From the NCBI GenBank assembly GCA_022818135.1, contig JAFMSR010000018.1:3959983-4023982 (forward strand): 64,000 bases of DNA, written 5' to 3'. This DNA comes from Saxidomus purpurata. Its lineage: Eukaryota; Mollusca; Bivalvia; Venerida; Veneridae. The notes beneath the pieces were generated by a model that was not told the origin of the DNA, searched no databases, and worked only from the letters and a program-made list of their open reading frames with translations. The position numbers were made by a program, and so were the translations under genes. Every line of letters starts with the position of its first letter. The first letter of the stretch is position 1. Positions 1 to 12,242 of the stretch are shown piece after piece.

Positions 1-1472
1 TGGAAATTGCACAACAGCATAATACACAATACATTTCGAACACCCCTCGTCATAATGACACATATGTCGACTGATAGTGTAAGATTATATATTTTGCTTT
101 TAAATCTGTTTTTCTGCTTTAAAGAAACTTTAAAGCTTATATTCCTTGACTATTCAAATTAGAAGATAATGTTCTACTAAAATCTTTCTACGCAAATATT
201 ACATGAAATTCATTGACAAGACATTATAACAAATAGGAACAACATGTCCTTAACTGGGCTACTGATAAGCCTATAGACTTATGTTGCTATCAAGGCATTG
301 ACAACATATATATCATCAATTTCTTATCTATAAGCAGGTGCATTCTAAAAGAGATACACAATTACAGACCAAACTATCGTTCAACGATAAATGCAGTTAA
401 ATTAGGAGGGTGCCTATGTGTGTTACTGGGTTGACTTATTGACAGGAACTTTTTAATATCCTTGAATTTTCAAAAAAGTAATCTTTTTTCATTTACTGCA
501 AATTTTACTGTTAATTCTGATCAAATATCAAATTAAAACGAAGGATAAAATGGGGTGATCATAAATAACGAATTTTTTTTTTTAACCTTACTTAATAAGA
601 TTGGACACTTCCATTTGTGTAAATGTGTTTTGAAACTCTTCTCTAAGATCAGTTCTTGATGTTTAGGATATAAAGAGCTTTCTTAACTCTTCAGTAAAGT
701 TTGAAAGACAAATCCTGATAAAAGATTGATTCATACAGTATATCTCTGAATTGTATACGTACATAAGACATCATTGCACTATATATTCGCGAATAATAAA
801 CTAGATCATTAATTTGGTCTAGCCTCTGTGGACTTAATTGTGATAAATCACTATATTTCCAAGAGATCTGACCTACATTGTATATCATTGTCAACACAAC
901 AAAGTCGATATAGATGCTACATTGTAATTAGTGACATTTTAACAGACTCTCCAAAGTTTCACAACCTTGGTACTGTATCCAATTAACATCTGCAAATATC
1001 AAAATATCCACACCATAACAAAGTTACTTTGAACTCTAAAACAGAGAAACTTTAAGATTTTAGGAGTTGCTTTGCTCTTTCAAATAACCCTTAAACAAAT
1101 GTTACCTAGATTTATAAAAGTCTGTTGAGATTGAGAGGTCTTTTTTCTCTTGAAGTCTTTTTTCTTTTAAAAATAATATCTCTATCAATTGTCTCAATCA
1201 AAGATCAATTCGGTGCAAGGGGAGGAGAAATTGTGAAGATGTTGTAAAATGTCCAAAAAAGACATGAGGTAATGACCCTAACGATCTGTGCCAGTCTGAA
1301 TGTTATCTGTTAACAGTCATACTCGTTTACACTGAAATTAAAATTTGGATATGCCTACCTTGATTTCAAGGTTCTAATTTTGATACATTGAATAATACTT
1401 CACAACATATAAAACTGGTTATTTGTGACAAAAAATAAAAAGTTTAAAAAATGTAATTTGCAAAAAAAACCC
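1..1472. other. AT-rich intergenic, no gene seen
   Basis: There are only short chance open frames with no recognisable domain, no splice-bounded coding signal and no clear repeat. I see nothing to annotate here. Confidence 0.5.
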
Positions 1473-1522
<50 letters not shown>

Positions 1523-1530
1523 TTTTTTAA
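1473..1530. repeat. Long poly-A tract flanked by T runs
   Basis: A run of about 40 A is preceded by six T and followed by about ten T, so the tract can fold on itself. It could be a retroposon tail or an assembly-expanded homopolymer. No retroposon body is recognisable on either side. Confidence 0.8.
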
Positions 1531-2178
1531 TCTCCATTTCAAAATGTTCTTTTAAATTGGTTTTTGTTGTATTATAAAATATAACGATACATATGTTTAA
1601 TGCTTTGTAAAAATATGCTAATAGAATTTCAAAATGTCAAAAAGGTCAAATCGACTTCGTATTTCATGCGAGTTTTTATATTAATAACGGTAGTATTTCG
1701 TAACATTTTATTCTAAGTTTTACCTTCTATTAACAAATAAAATAACATGTACAAAAAGTGAGTAGCTTAGTATTCACGTAGTGTATACATAGCTTATGAA
1801 ACAGTTAAATATTGAATTTCCTAGTTTATACATTCTTGCTTCATTCACGGGTACATAACAAACTTAACCTAATCATCCATTTTATCTGAAACATTAAATA
1901 ATGAAATACAAAAAAATAGAATACAATGTAGATCAATATTTAATCACATTTTGATCCTCAAACCCTTTGAGGCCATATATTATAAACGAATCCTAAGTAA
2001 GCTGACGGTTCCCGAGCCTTTTGTTTGCAGAACATCATGAATTAAAGTACTGAAGAAAAAATAAAACATAGTTATTTTGAACCTTCAGGACAGTTACCAA
2101 TATTCTTCCTATTACATTTCTTTGAAGTCGTAGCAGTGAAAGACAAGGCTCTTAAATAAAGTGCATTTAAGGAAAAAT
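1531..2178. other. Intergenic, no gene seen
   Basis: AT-rich sequence with no open frame of interest and no repeat that I could match within the window. Confidence 0.45.
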
Positions 2179-2179
2179 A

Positions 2180-2269
2180 GTTGACTCCGTTCAAAAGTGA
2201 ACGCAATCAACAGCCGGGGGCATGGTTGACTCCGTTCAAAAGTGAACGCAATCAACAGCCGGGAGCATC
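2180..2269. repeat. Two 45 bp tandem copies with internal palindrome
   Basis: The unit starting TTGACTCCGTTCAAAAG occurs at 2181 and again at 2226, nearly identical. Inside each copy GTTCA and TGAAC face each other across a 4 bp loop, and the outer TTGA/TCAA bases extend the palindrome. A third, partial version (TCGACTCCGTTA) lies at 2336. An inverted copy (AACGGAGTCAA) lies at 4598-4608, on the other side of the foldback element, so these may be ends of a larger inverted-repeat element. Confidence 0.8.
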
Positions 2270-2652
2270 AAGCGCTTCTAAGAAATTATGATGACCAGCG
2301 AAACATTTCTTGGAATCCGGGGTGAGTAAGAACAGTCGACTCCGTTAAGATTAAGTAACTTTTGTAAATAAAAAAAAGCTATATTCGATTTTTTTTTTCA
2401 ATTTTATCTTGATGCTTTTTGGCTGTGTGAAATCTCAACAGCTTTCCTATATATGTAATAATTGGTTAGCTAAAAGTGAAAGCACGTAGAAAGACTTTTG
2501 TCTCTTTGCTTCATATTTGCTTTGGCTCTTCGACCGAGTGAATAAAAATATGGCAGTGCGTCTTGCGGAAGTGTCCATGTTCTGTTACGGTTAAATGAAT
2601 CTTGCTTCAAGACTGAAACACTAATGAGGGCAAGTATTCTTCCATCAGGAAG

Positions 2653-3009
2653 GTGTATCCAGAGGGTTTGAGTCATCCAAACGGTGAATAAAGACTGTTT
2701 GATGCATCCAAATTGTGGATAAAGAGTGTTTGATGCATCCAAATTGTGGATTAAGAATGTTTTAATCATCCCAACGGTGGATTTAGAATCGTGAATCCAA
2801 AATTGTTTATGCATCCCAACGGTGAATCCAGAATGGTTGGTGCATCCCAACGGTGAATCCTGAATGGTTGATGCATCCAAACGGTGGATTAAGAACGTTT
2901 GATGCATCCAAACTGTGGATTAAGAATGTTCGAATCTTCCCAACGGTGAATCAAGAATATTTGATGCATCCAAATTGAGGATTTATACATCCCAACAGTT
3001 GATTAAGGA
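2653..3009. repeat. Minisatellite, about 31 bp period
   Basis: About eleven diverged tandem copies of a unit containing GATGCATCCAAACGGTGGA followed by TTAAGAATGTTT. Neighbouring copies differ mainly between AAACGG, AAATTG and CAACGG in the centre. A 145-residue minus-strand open frame across it is simply the repeat read through and shows the repeat's periodicity, so it is not called as a gene. Confidence 0.9.
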
Positions 3010-3330
3010 TAGATTCCCCACATACAATATAATTATCTCACAGACTGTCCTTTTACACGGAAATTAATAACATTATATTGCCGAAAATAGACACAATCAG
3101 TATAAAATTACAGCTCCTGGTCAGTTCAAGAATCGTTTCCTACGTCAAGCATGTACCAAAATAGCTTTGGCAATGTTCTTCTATGAAAGTATAATTTTGG
3201 AGCTATGTGAAGGTGGTACGAATGTCTAGACTTCTTGTTTCAATAGAAAAAAAACGTTTCTTTTTATCTCGTCTCGTGGTGAAATAATTGATATATATTG
3301 TATATCCACGCCAGTTAATGACAAGTGAAT
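3010..3330. other. Spacer between minisatellite and foldback element
   Basis: No coding signal or repeat was recognised here. Confidence 0.4.
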
Positions 3331-4560
3331 ACGGAATTCCGTTAGGGCCATCGCCTTTGTGGATCTGAAACACGATACTCGAAATTACGATGATGAAAAC
3401 GCGAAATCACGAAACTACGATAACGAAAACGCGAAAACAGGATGATGATAACGCGATAGTACGATAAGGAAAACGCGAAAATACGAAAGTACGATGATGA
3501 TAATGCGATATACTATCGTGTTTTCACCATCGTACTGTCGCGTTTTCACCATCGTAATATCGTGATATCGCGTTTTCGTTATCGTACTTTCGTACTTTCG
3601 CGTTATCATCATCGTACTGTCGCGTTATCATTATCGTAATATCGCGTTATCATCATCGTACTGTCGCGTTATCATTATCGTACTGTCGCGTTATCATCAT
3701 CGTACTGTCGCGTTATCATTATCGTACTGTCGCGTTATCATCATCGTACTATCGCCTTCCGGTGCGCATGCGCATAGGTTCAGTTTAGAATTCATATAAG
3801 CTACTAGCTTTCTCCTCAATCGCTATTTAATGTATTATTATGTAAAATTTGTATAATGAAATAATTACAAATAAATATTGTTTAAACTAAAGTAAACATT
3901 GTTTGAAAACAATTGTTTGATGAAAATGCAGTAAAACAATTAACAACTGTTCATTAAGTGACTTCTGATGGCAACCTTAAAATGATGCAACTTTCTATTA
4001 TGTTATATCTTATGGTAGCCCATTCCACAGCTTTTTAGTAAAAACAAGTATTTCCTTGTAGGTATAGCCTGTCTCAAAATGAGTTTGTATAAACTCGTCT
4101 ATTTGTACTGTTTTACTAGAAGATCTTCTACTTCTGTGCTTGCACATGCGCACCGGAAGGCGATTGTACGATAATGATAACACGACAGTGCGATGCTGAT
4201 AACGCGACAGTACGATAATGATAACGCGATATTACGACAATGATAACGTGACAGTATGATGATGATAACGCGACAGTACGATAATGATTTTGCGATATTA
4301 CGATAATGATAACGCGACAGTAGAAGATGATAAGCGAAAGAGAAAGATGATAACAAAACGCGATATCAGATATTAGATGGTTGAAACGCGACGTAGAGGG
4401 AACACGATAGATCCCACCGACTTTCGTATTTCGCTACACACGTGTTTTCGCTTTTCGTTTCGTAGTTTCGGTCGCTTTTCTCATCGTGTTTTCCGTTTTC
4501 ACATCGTACTTTCGAGGTCGCGTTTCAGACACATCAAAGGCGATGGCCTAAGGAATCCGT
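3331..4560. mobile_element. Foldback-like element with repeat-built arms
   Basis: The left arm (3331-3774) and right arm (4141-4560) are inverted copies around a 366 bp unique loop. The outer ends match: ACGGAATTCCGTTAGGGCC with ATCGCCTTTG on the left, and on the right (reverse complement) ACGGATTCCTTAGGCC with ATCGCCTTTG. The inner ends also match: ATCGCCTTCCGGTGCGCATG and its inverted copy at 4143-4164. Each arm consists of short variants such as GATAACGCGACAGTACGATAAT. The repeat orientation flips once inside each arm, at about 3517 on the left and about 4375-4390 on the right. This layout resembles foldback transposons, whose long terminal inverted repeats hold short tandem repeats. No transposase and no clear target duplication are visible. 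Confidence 0.75.
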
Positions 4561-6032
4561 AAGGGCAGGCTTTTCCGAAAAGGAATCAGAAGGAAGCAAC
4601 GGAGTCAACAGTTCCTACTTTACTCATTAAAATTATTATGTAACCAGTCTTTGAGTATTGCCGTAAACTCTTTCATAGTTTTCCAATTTACGAAAGGTCT
4701 CCAGATCGCAATTGTAAATGATAGTAAGATGAAAACATCAAATCATAGAAACACACCATGAGTGACGCTGCCTTTTGTCATAATGTCAATTTTCCTAAGA
4801 AATGATAGCGTTTGTTCAACATGTAGATTGTCTAGCAAATTTATATTATAATGTACCACCATAAAAAATCAGACGGAAATCCACATAAATAATAAACGAA
4901 TGATCGACACGCCGTTGCTATTTGTGTTACTAGATGTTCGCTTTCATTTAGAAAATGCCCAAAGCAATTGCTTCAAATGCAAAAGAGAACGTAAAAGACA
5001 ATACTTACTACATTTGCATCTATTATTCATAGACTACTGACGTAATATCTCACACCTTTTTGTAATTAAAGAATAGATGTCAAAACTCTGTGGTCATTGA
5101 CTGTTTGCTTTCCTGTACTTACAAATCTAGTTACATACAATTTTAATAAATCAAGCTTTTTTCAGTTCCCAGTTTTCTTATTTGTAATGTTAACCATTTT
5201 ATTTATATTGAACGTAACCTTTTATACATGAATCTATTATTCGAAATGTGACTAGTGGCCAGAAAACATTTGCGCAAAAAAGCTATGATCGAAAGGATAG
5301 CTAATCTATGATAAAATAATTGCAAACGGTACTTTTTTTACTGAAACTTGATAAAATAACCATAAATTTAGGAAAATATTCATTTGATTAAGACATTTAT
5401 ATTGTAGAGAACAAAGATAGATTAACAGACTTATTTTCATTAAGATGTGTATGTTTCATTGTTTATACTCTTTTAAATGTCTTTTAAATGTCGTTTAAAT
5501 ACAACGTAACACTGAGTGTGAAATATACACTAAAGTTTCCATTATTTATAATCTAAAGGGGGATGGGTTACACAGTTAACTATGATGTGTAAAACTAAGG
5601 TGCAAGTCATGATAGTTTGAATAGTAGATCTTGGTTTATGCAAACAATTTAATTATTTCTCAAAATAATTCCTTTGAAGAATGGGAATAATATGTGTTTG
5701 GTTTGTAAAAAGTATTGTTGCTATAAGGGATATTATTTAATAGGCAGACAATGGCTGATATAATTGATAGCCAAGAAAGATCATGATTTTGGAAACCATG
5801 TACTATGCTTTAAATAATTGAAATGCCTTACTTATTTCATAGTTTATTCCGTATGAAAATATGCAATCCTTTTTTCTGTATTGTGTCATACCTTTTAAAA
5901 CCATTTTGTAGATATTTGACCATAACTACACAGTCACTCTAACAATTTATTGCAATGTCTAATTATTAATTTAAACAGCATGAGTCCCCTGTTTGGAAAA
6001 CGTCGACAAAGTTCATTGTATGATATGACGAT

Positions 6033-6034
<2 letters not shown>
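4561..6034. other. Intergenic, no gene seen
   Basis: Apart from the inverted AACGGAGTCAA motif at 4598-4608, which matches 2181 and 2226, this AT-rich stretch shows no gene and no repeat that I could place. Confidence 0.45.

Positions 6035-6080
<46 letters not shown>
6035..6080. repeat. (AT)n microsatellite
   Basis: An uninterrupted TA/AT dinucleotide run of about 46 bp. It is read as Ile-Tyr repeats in a chance open frame. Confidence 0.95.
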
Positions 6081-6083
<3 letters not shown>

Positions 6084-6729
6084 AGGATTCTACGATGCGC
6101 TACACCTATATCGATTTGAATATCATGACATTTACTAGTAGTCAAACTTGGGAACATAACAGTTTAAATGAAATGTGTCATGTATAAACACTTGGAATAG
6201 TGAAAACAAACAACAAGAAAGAACTACAAAGCAATAAGCATACAAAAAAACAGGTACTAACTCCGTATTAAGTCTTTTGGCTGTATCTCTTTCCAATGTA
6301 TATTTCTATTTTTGCTGGGAAGTACTCGTAGTTGTTGTGAATTAGTAACTGGACACCATGGTACATGTTTATCTAAAACTGCTACGTTTCTTGATGTCAA
6401 ACTCTCACAATAGAATTCATACAGCAAACTTTCTGAATCTTCGAATTACTTTATCAAATACATCTACGTGTTTTCCCAACGAAATAACTTTTCTGCATGA
6501 CATGACGCCATTTTATTATATAATACCTCTTCTTTATTACTCACAAAAAACAGACTGAACAATTACAGTCTGGTTTTACAAATATATTAACGCTTCTTTG
6601 CCAGTACAAGTGCAAAGTTATCACCGCTAATCTCTAATATAATGTCAGTATTGCAGACGAGAGTTGCATCTTACAAGTAATTCAAACGATAAACATAAAA
6701 TCAATGTGGTCAAATAGAAAGAGAGGACT
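6081..6729. other. Intergenic, no gene seen
   Basis: No conserved coding or repeat signal was recognised. Confidence 0.4.
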
Positions 6730-6978
6730 TAGAACACGCGATGAAGGCTGTGGACCGTATTGAAACACGTCATGAAGGCAGGAGAATGTTTTGGAACATG
6801 CGATCATGGCAGAGGAATGATTTGGAACACACTAGCAAAACAGGGGAATGTTTTCGAACACACAACCAAGGCTGTGGAATGTTTTGGAAAACGCGATCAA
6901 CGCAGGGGTATTTTCGGAACACCCGACCAAGGCAGGGGAATATTTGGAGCACCAGATCAAGGCAGGGGAATGCTTAAA
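6730..6978. repeat. Minisatellite, 31 bp period
   Basis: About eight copies of a unit close to GGAACACGCGATCAAGGCAG followed by GGGAATGTTTT. Consecutive starts (6731, 6762 and so on) are 31 bp apart. The overlapping open frames on both strands are products of the repeat. The period equals that of the minisatellite at 2653-3009, but I could not align the two units convincingly. Confidence 0.9.
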
Positions 6979-9349
6979 ACGTTTTTAGTGATGAATCGCT
7001 GAGTGTGTGTAACTATAAGAGAAACCGCTTCAAAGATTGTCATTGACTTTTCTTATCGTGGGTGAATATAAAATCGATCACAGACCTGTGAACATTATTA
7101 CAGGATCCTCTTACTGTTTCAAGTAATTACATTTTCCCGTTTTAGACCGATCTTTCTCTTTTGCTGCATAAAGAAATAGTTTTGAAAATTTTAATTTTTT
7201 TTATTTGACTTAAACGCGTTTTAGTTTAACAAGGTTTGTGTCATGAAATATATTCTGACTTATGAATCGAGAAGAACATTTTTCAACTGTAATTAATTTG
7301 AAGCAATATCCCATATTAATCATGACGTAAAAATGCGCAATATATAGTGCTCTGTAAATATGGTGACGTAATTTTGAGCAGTATAGAGACATAGACATAT
7401 GTCATTGCTTGGTTACAGAAACTAGACTTCATCTGTTGAGTGCTTGAAAGTACCATTCAATGCAGGTTTCGTGTATTTACAATGTATCATTTTGTGTTGA
7501 GCAGTTGAAATTATTATTCAGTGCAATAGTGTTGCAACTTCCATTGTGTTTTAAGATACTGAAGTTATCATTGAAAGTTGTTATATTGTAATATATACTT
7601 TATGTTGAGTAGTTGCACCTGTATACAATGGAATTCCATATAGACTTTATTAACAGTCATAGTTTTGGACGCACAATTTTTCTTTCTGATAAAATTGTCT
7701 TTACTTTTTGCCGCCTCGACAAGGCAATAAGAAAATACAGGTCAATAGTAACATGTTTAAGTGATTTGTCCATACCTCGAGCAAGGTAACATAAAACAAT
7801 GTTAATTCATAAAGATCATATAATGTATGGTGTATGAGTTACATTACGTCATGACATGTATTAGTTAGTGAATCACGCATGGCTGTTGCTCAGTAATGGT
7901 AGGAATAGAGTCGAGCACGAGATGATCTATACTAATAACCCTTTATTATATAAATTTTCACAAAATTAATAAACTAAATGAAAACACTTTCATGCAAATT
8001 GAAAAAAGCTTAGCGGATATATACACAGTGTAGGATTATTGACGTAATCGTATAAAGTGTGAAGTCAAAACCGACGTTAACGTATATGTATTTTGGGCCA
8101 ATTGTGCACTATTAAGGGTAGTTGTATTGCACGTACATACAATACGGATTTTCGCAGAAATGGCCGGATTTGCTCGACAGAATACATCTAGGATAATACG
8201 TTAATGTATATGTCTCAAATTAGTGCGCAGCTGGTATGTATAATATACTTTTAATTGTTATTGTTTTGATGAAGTATTTCACAGCAAATTGTTTCACTTT
8301 TTAGTGCCGGCGGATTTAACATGACGCGAATGAAAACCTCGCCCCTTTGTTTATGTCGGAGTGTTTATATCAAAGAATCAATTCAAATCTTTTCCACGTG
8401 CATTTATTTGTCGTAGGTTAAGTCGAATTTTAATAGGTATTGAAATCACTTGATTGACACCTGGCGTGATGTTAGTTACCTTTCCTTTCTGCAAAATAGT
8501 TTTGAGCTCAAATTAAGATTTCAGCGTAGTTAAAATCGAATTTCTTTAATCAAAGATGCGCTTCTGATACAGAAATGTAATCAATTTTTTATCCATTGCC
8601 TTGAGAAATGTTAATCTCTTTGTTGCTTTGAACGCAATAATGTCTAAAGCCTAAAGAATTTCTTCGGATATTTTCGGCTGTGGTTTCTATAAACGATTTA
8701 CGTTTCCTGAGGCATAATGAAGAACTTTTCGTCTCATACAGCATTGTAACATTTCATTAACCTTAACTAATAATAAGTTGAAGATAAAGGAGTACAGGGG
8801 AGTTCTATGATTGCTTAGAGAAATACTTACTGTGACTCACACGGGAATCAATCTTTTTTGTAGAATCATTTACTTAAAAGAAAAGTTTATGCTTTCGGTA
8901 ATGTGTTATCTTTTCGAAGATTTAAGGCTCAAAGAAAGGTTTGCATATAAATGTATATCCTTATACACTTTGTTAATCTTCCGGATAGTTTCAAAAATGG
9001 TTATGTTCACATGATTGATAAATGGAGTAATGAGAACGAGTAATATCTAAATGCTATAGCAATATGTAATATACATGCAATTAACGTCTCATCATTCAGG
9101 AGAAATATTGAAATGATTTGATAAAAAGTTTATTTTTATATGCGAACTATGTTTGTCGTAATGGCATGATTTTCTTCAGCATATCCTTCTTTTGATTCAT
9201 AGCAGGTAATTCACAATTAACTACACTTTTGCATAGAATTGAGACAGTTCAAACATTTTTTAAAAAGTTAAGAAATTTCCAAAATAGTCAAAGTCTTCGA
9301 CCATCTTGATCAGCCTTTGTAGAAAAATGCTCGTCAAGAATAAAAATTG
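6979..9349. other. Intergenic, weak degenerate repeat only
   Basis: No gene is visible. Around 7435-7640 a phrase like TGTTGAGCAGTTGAAA recurs three times with loose spacing, which hints at an old tandem repeat. The rest is featureless AT-rich sequence. Confidence 0.4.
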
Positions 9350-10310
9350 GAACGATGCCGTGAATTATTCATAGAGATTTGTATTTGAATACAGATAAGT
9401 GAAGAATTCAGGATACCATTCCTGTTACACTTTTTGCCTGGAAACAATCACAGAGAAGTAATCTTGACAATTGAACGGCACCATGACATTTTCAGACTTT
9501 TTACTTTGTAGTGATTATGAGTGCACAGAGATTGTGACCTTTGCACACTTTGGGTCACTATAGTTACTTAATGCGCTAAGTGAGAGTGACAATAAGTGAA
9601 ATTACAAATGCGAAATGGAATTATTTTTTATACTTTAACGGTTGCTTCGAGCATCGCCAATATAATTCCACATAACGACATCGTACTGTTGTACATTTTC
9701 ATGTGTAACTTTGCGATATCAACGAATGATTTAATGGTGACAAGGTTATGGTTCTATCGATACAGCGTAGTATACATGATATTTAGTCTCCTACGTGCAT
9801 AAAATATAGTTCGCAACTAAATTCTCAAGCAATAGGGTAAATTGACTTTTAAATATGCATGTTCATTCTGTAGGTACCCCTCTGCAATCTGCATGTGCGC
9901 TCTAAACTTTTCTCCAGAAACCTATCTTGATTTTTGTTTTGTTTTTTCATAACTCAGTATCATCAGTTATTTTGTGAATGCTGTTCAAACTGTCTCGATA
10001 TTGCCACAGGATGATTTTGTCAGTAAATTGTCAATTTAGAACCAGACTTAATGAAACTGTTACAATTATCATGCCATGACGTCATTGATAAAAAGTTTTT
10101 CTCGTTACACAGGATTACAATCAAAATGAAACCTCATTACGTCTTAATCTAGACTTCTGATAGTAAGCAGAGCAGAATCATCACTGATAATGAAATGTCT
10201 TTTTGCTACATGTTTACTATTCCGGCTAATTTATCTTACTCAATATACCTCTATCATGAATCTATATCCGGAAATCTCATAAATGGGATTACACTAAAAT
10301 TGTCACATGT
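9350..10310. repeat. Decayed array unit 1 (block B and upstream)
   Basis: This stretch aligns in order with 17230-18060. Examples are ATTGAACGGCACCATGAC (9470) against ATTGAATGGAGCCATGAC (17290), the phrase TCATGCCATGACGTCATTGA (10069-10088), and CCTCATTACGTCTTAAT (10131). Downstream, GATAATGAAATGTCTTTTTG (10189) starts block B, which also recurs near 25.43, 30.19, 34.8 and 42.83 kb. On the plus strand an ATG in this block opens a short hydrophobic frame (MKCLFATCLLFRL) that looks like a signal peptide. The minus strand is also partly open. Neither can be called a gene. Confidence 0.65.
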
Positions 10311-10782
10311 CTCAGTACGTCGAAATCAAATATATGTATCGCTAAAATCATGAATTTCCGTCAAGGGAATATGTATTATGTTGCATCTAACTGTGCTGGC
10401 TTGTCGTATGAAGTAACCAATGATCATATTTCAAAGGGGCGTCAACTATATTTATTTTTTGTTTTTGTATTTATCAATCTATTTGATTAATATAAGCTAC
10501 ATTTTAAACGAAAATTCATTTCATAAAAATGTTAGACATTATGGTACATTTTCGATATTATAACTACGTATCTTTAAATCAAAGATTATTGCGTAGATAC
10601 TACATTTTGTGATAGTGCCACTTATATTTCGCACTCATTTTGGTTTCGACCTCACACAATGATAGCGCTGAAATATGATTAAAATTCGAAAAAGGTGAAA
10701 GTTCACAATTATGGTGTAAATAGAGACACATTTGTACGGAAGCACAGAGGTGACATGTGGGAATTTTTTTATATTATCTACG
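10311..10782. other. Spacer, no gene seen
   Basis: AT-rich sequence with nothing recognisable before the palindrome array. Confidence 0.4.
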
Positions 10783-11245
10783 CGATGGCCACGCGATCTA
10801 AAAAACGAAAACGAAAACAAACGTTTCGCGTGGCCACGCGAAATAATGAAAAACCGAAAAAAATGTATCGCGTGGCCACGCGATAATAAAAAAAAAAACG
10901 AAAAAAAAAGAGTGGCCACGCGAAATAAAAGAAAAACGAACAATAGTTTCGCGTGGCCACGCGATAATGAAAAAAAAAAAAAAAAAAATAAACGTTATCG
11001 CGTGGCCACGCGATAAAGAAAAAGAAAAAAAGTTATCGCGTGGCCAGCGATAATAAAAAAAAAAACGAAAAAGTTTTTCGTTTGTTTTTCGTTTTTTTTT
11101 TTTTTCGCGTGGCCACGCGATAACGTTTAGTTTTTCGTTTTTTTTTTTTTATTATCGCGTGGCCCGCCTTTGTTTTCGTTTTTTTTTTTTTTTCGCTGGC
11201 CCTTTTTCTTTTTTCTATTTTTATCCGTGCCACCCACGCCCGCGA
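10783..11245. repeat. Array of CG-rich 16 bp palindromes, itself inverted
   Basis: The perfect palindrome TCGCGTGGCCACGCGA recurs about ten times (near 10827, 10868, 10950, 10997, 11105 and elsewhere, some copies damaged). Copies are about 40-48 bp apart and separated by A- or T-rich linkers holding a CGAAAA motif. Linkers are A-rich (AAAACGAAAA) up to about 11067 and T-rich (TTTTCGTTTT) afterwards, so the whole array is also one large inverted repeat centred near 11070. Each unit can extrude a cruciform. The open frames across it (repeated Arg-Val-Ala-Thr-Arg) are repeat artefacts. Confidence 0.9.
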
Positions 11246-12242
11246 CATTTGCTCTAAATTGAACAATAAAGATACCGAAAACAGTATTTAAGAAGTTTCA
11301 TGGAAATATTAACTTTATCAGATAGATTTAATCAATTCGAAAAGAAGAATAGTGCACAAAGGCTACCCTTCTTGGATGTCCAATAGTTTCTATCAAGTAT
11401 AAAATCTTCATTCTAATTTCCAAAGAAGCAACATAGATTATTACTAAACAAACAAGTACCATCAACATTTCTTCGCAGGATTCCATTGTGCAAATGGTGT
11501 TTGAGGTTATTAAATTATGCAACATTAAGAGTGTAAACAGTCATGATGTATTCCTTTAAATTGTACACCTAGGTTTTATTCTCCTTTTTTTACTTTCTAT
11601 ACGGCACATAATCCATACTAAAAGGATTTTTGCCATGGTTTATAACAACAGTAATTATAATTCTGTCTTGAGCTTGTGTCTTTGGAGTATTGACCGTTTT
11701 CAAGGTGGAAATAAAACAAATATGTATAGTTTATTTCAGTTTCATCTTTTTTTTGTACATATCATAAATAATTCCTAAATACTATCACAGTGCATATAAA
11801 AGTTATCCACAGTTATTTTACGTTAAGAACATGTACAATGTCACTCATTTTTTAGTAATTAGAGACTATGATGAAATAGCCATAATACGTAAAAAATATC
11901 CATATTCTTTTTTTACATATGTACAAATAAAAATCTAAAACTCCCTTGCTAATCTTTATTTAAAATCTGCCTTAAAAAGAAAGTACTTAAGACATTGAAA
12001 GGAATACTGTGCAAATGCATTGTTCAAAAATGGATGTAAACTAATGGGACTACACTTGATCAGACCGAATGTAGTTTGAGTAGCGAGAAGGTTTTAGATA
12101 ACTTTAAACTATTTGATACTAAAACATTATCTTGTACACGACTTACATATTTTTCGACGTAGTCGTATACTTTTGATTTGAACTTCCGTTGGTATGGACG
12201 CGTTGCTAACCAACTTCGTTATAATGTACCAACAGAATCTGC
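11246..12242. other. Intergenic, no gene seen
   Basis: AT-rich sequence. The short minus-strand open frame at 11328-11525 has no recognisable domain and no matching copy elsewhere in the window. Confidence 0.4.

Noticed and set aside
2470..2907. 145-residue minus-strand open frame
   Set aside because: It is the 31 bp minisatellite read through; its residues repeat with the repeat period.
6741..7002. Overlapping 78-80 residue frames
   Set aside because: Products of the 31 bp minisatellite, open on both strands.
10783..11245. CRISPR-like regular palindromic repeats
   Set aside because: The genome is eukaryotic, spacers are low-complexity A/T runs and not diverse, and orientation flips midway.
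10635..11266. Several frames rich in Arg-Val-Ala-Thr-Arg or Phe/Lys
   Set aside because: Encoded by the palindrome array and its A/T linkers, open in several frames at once.
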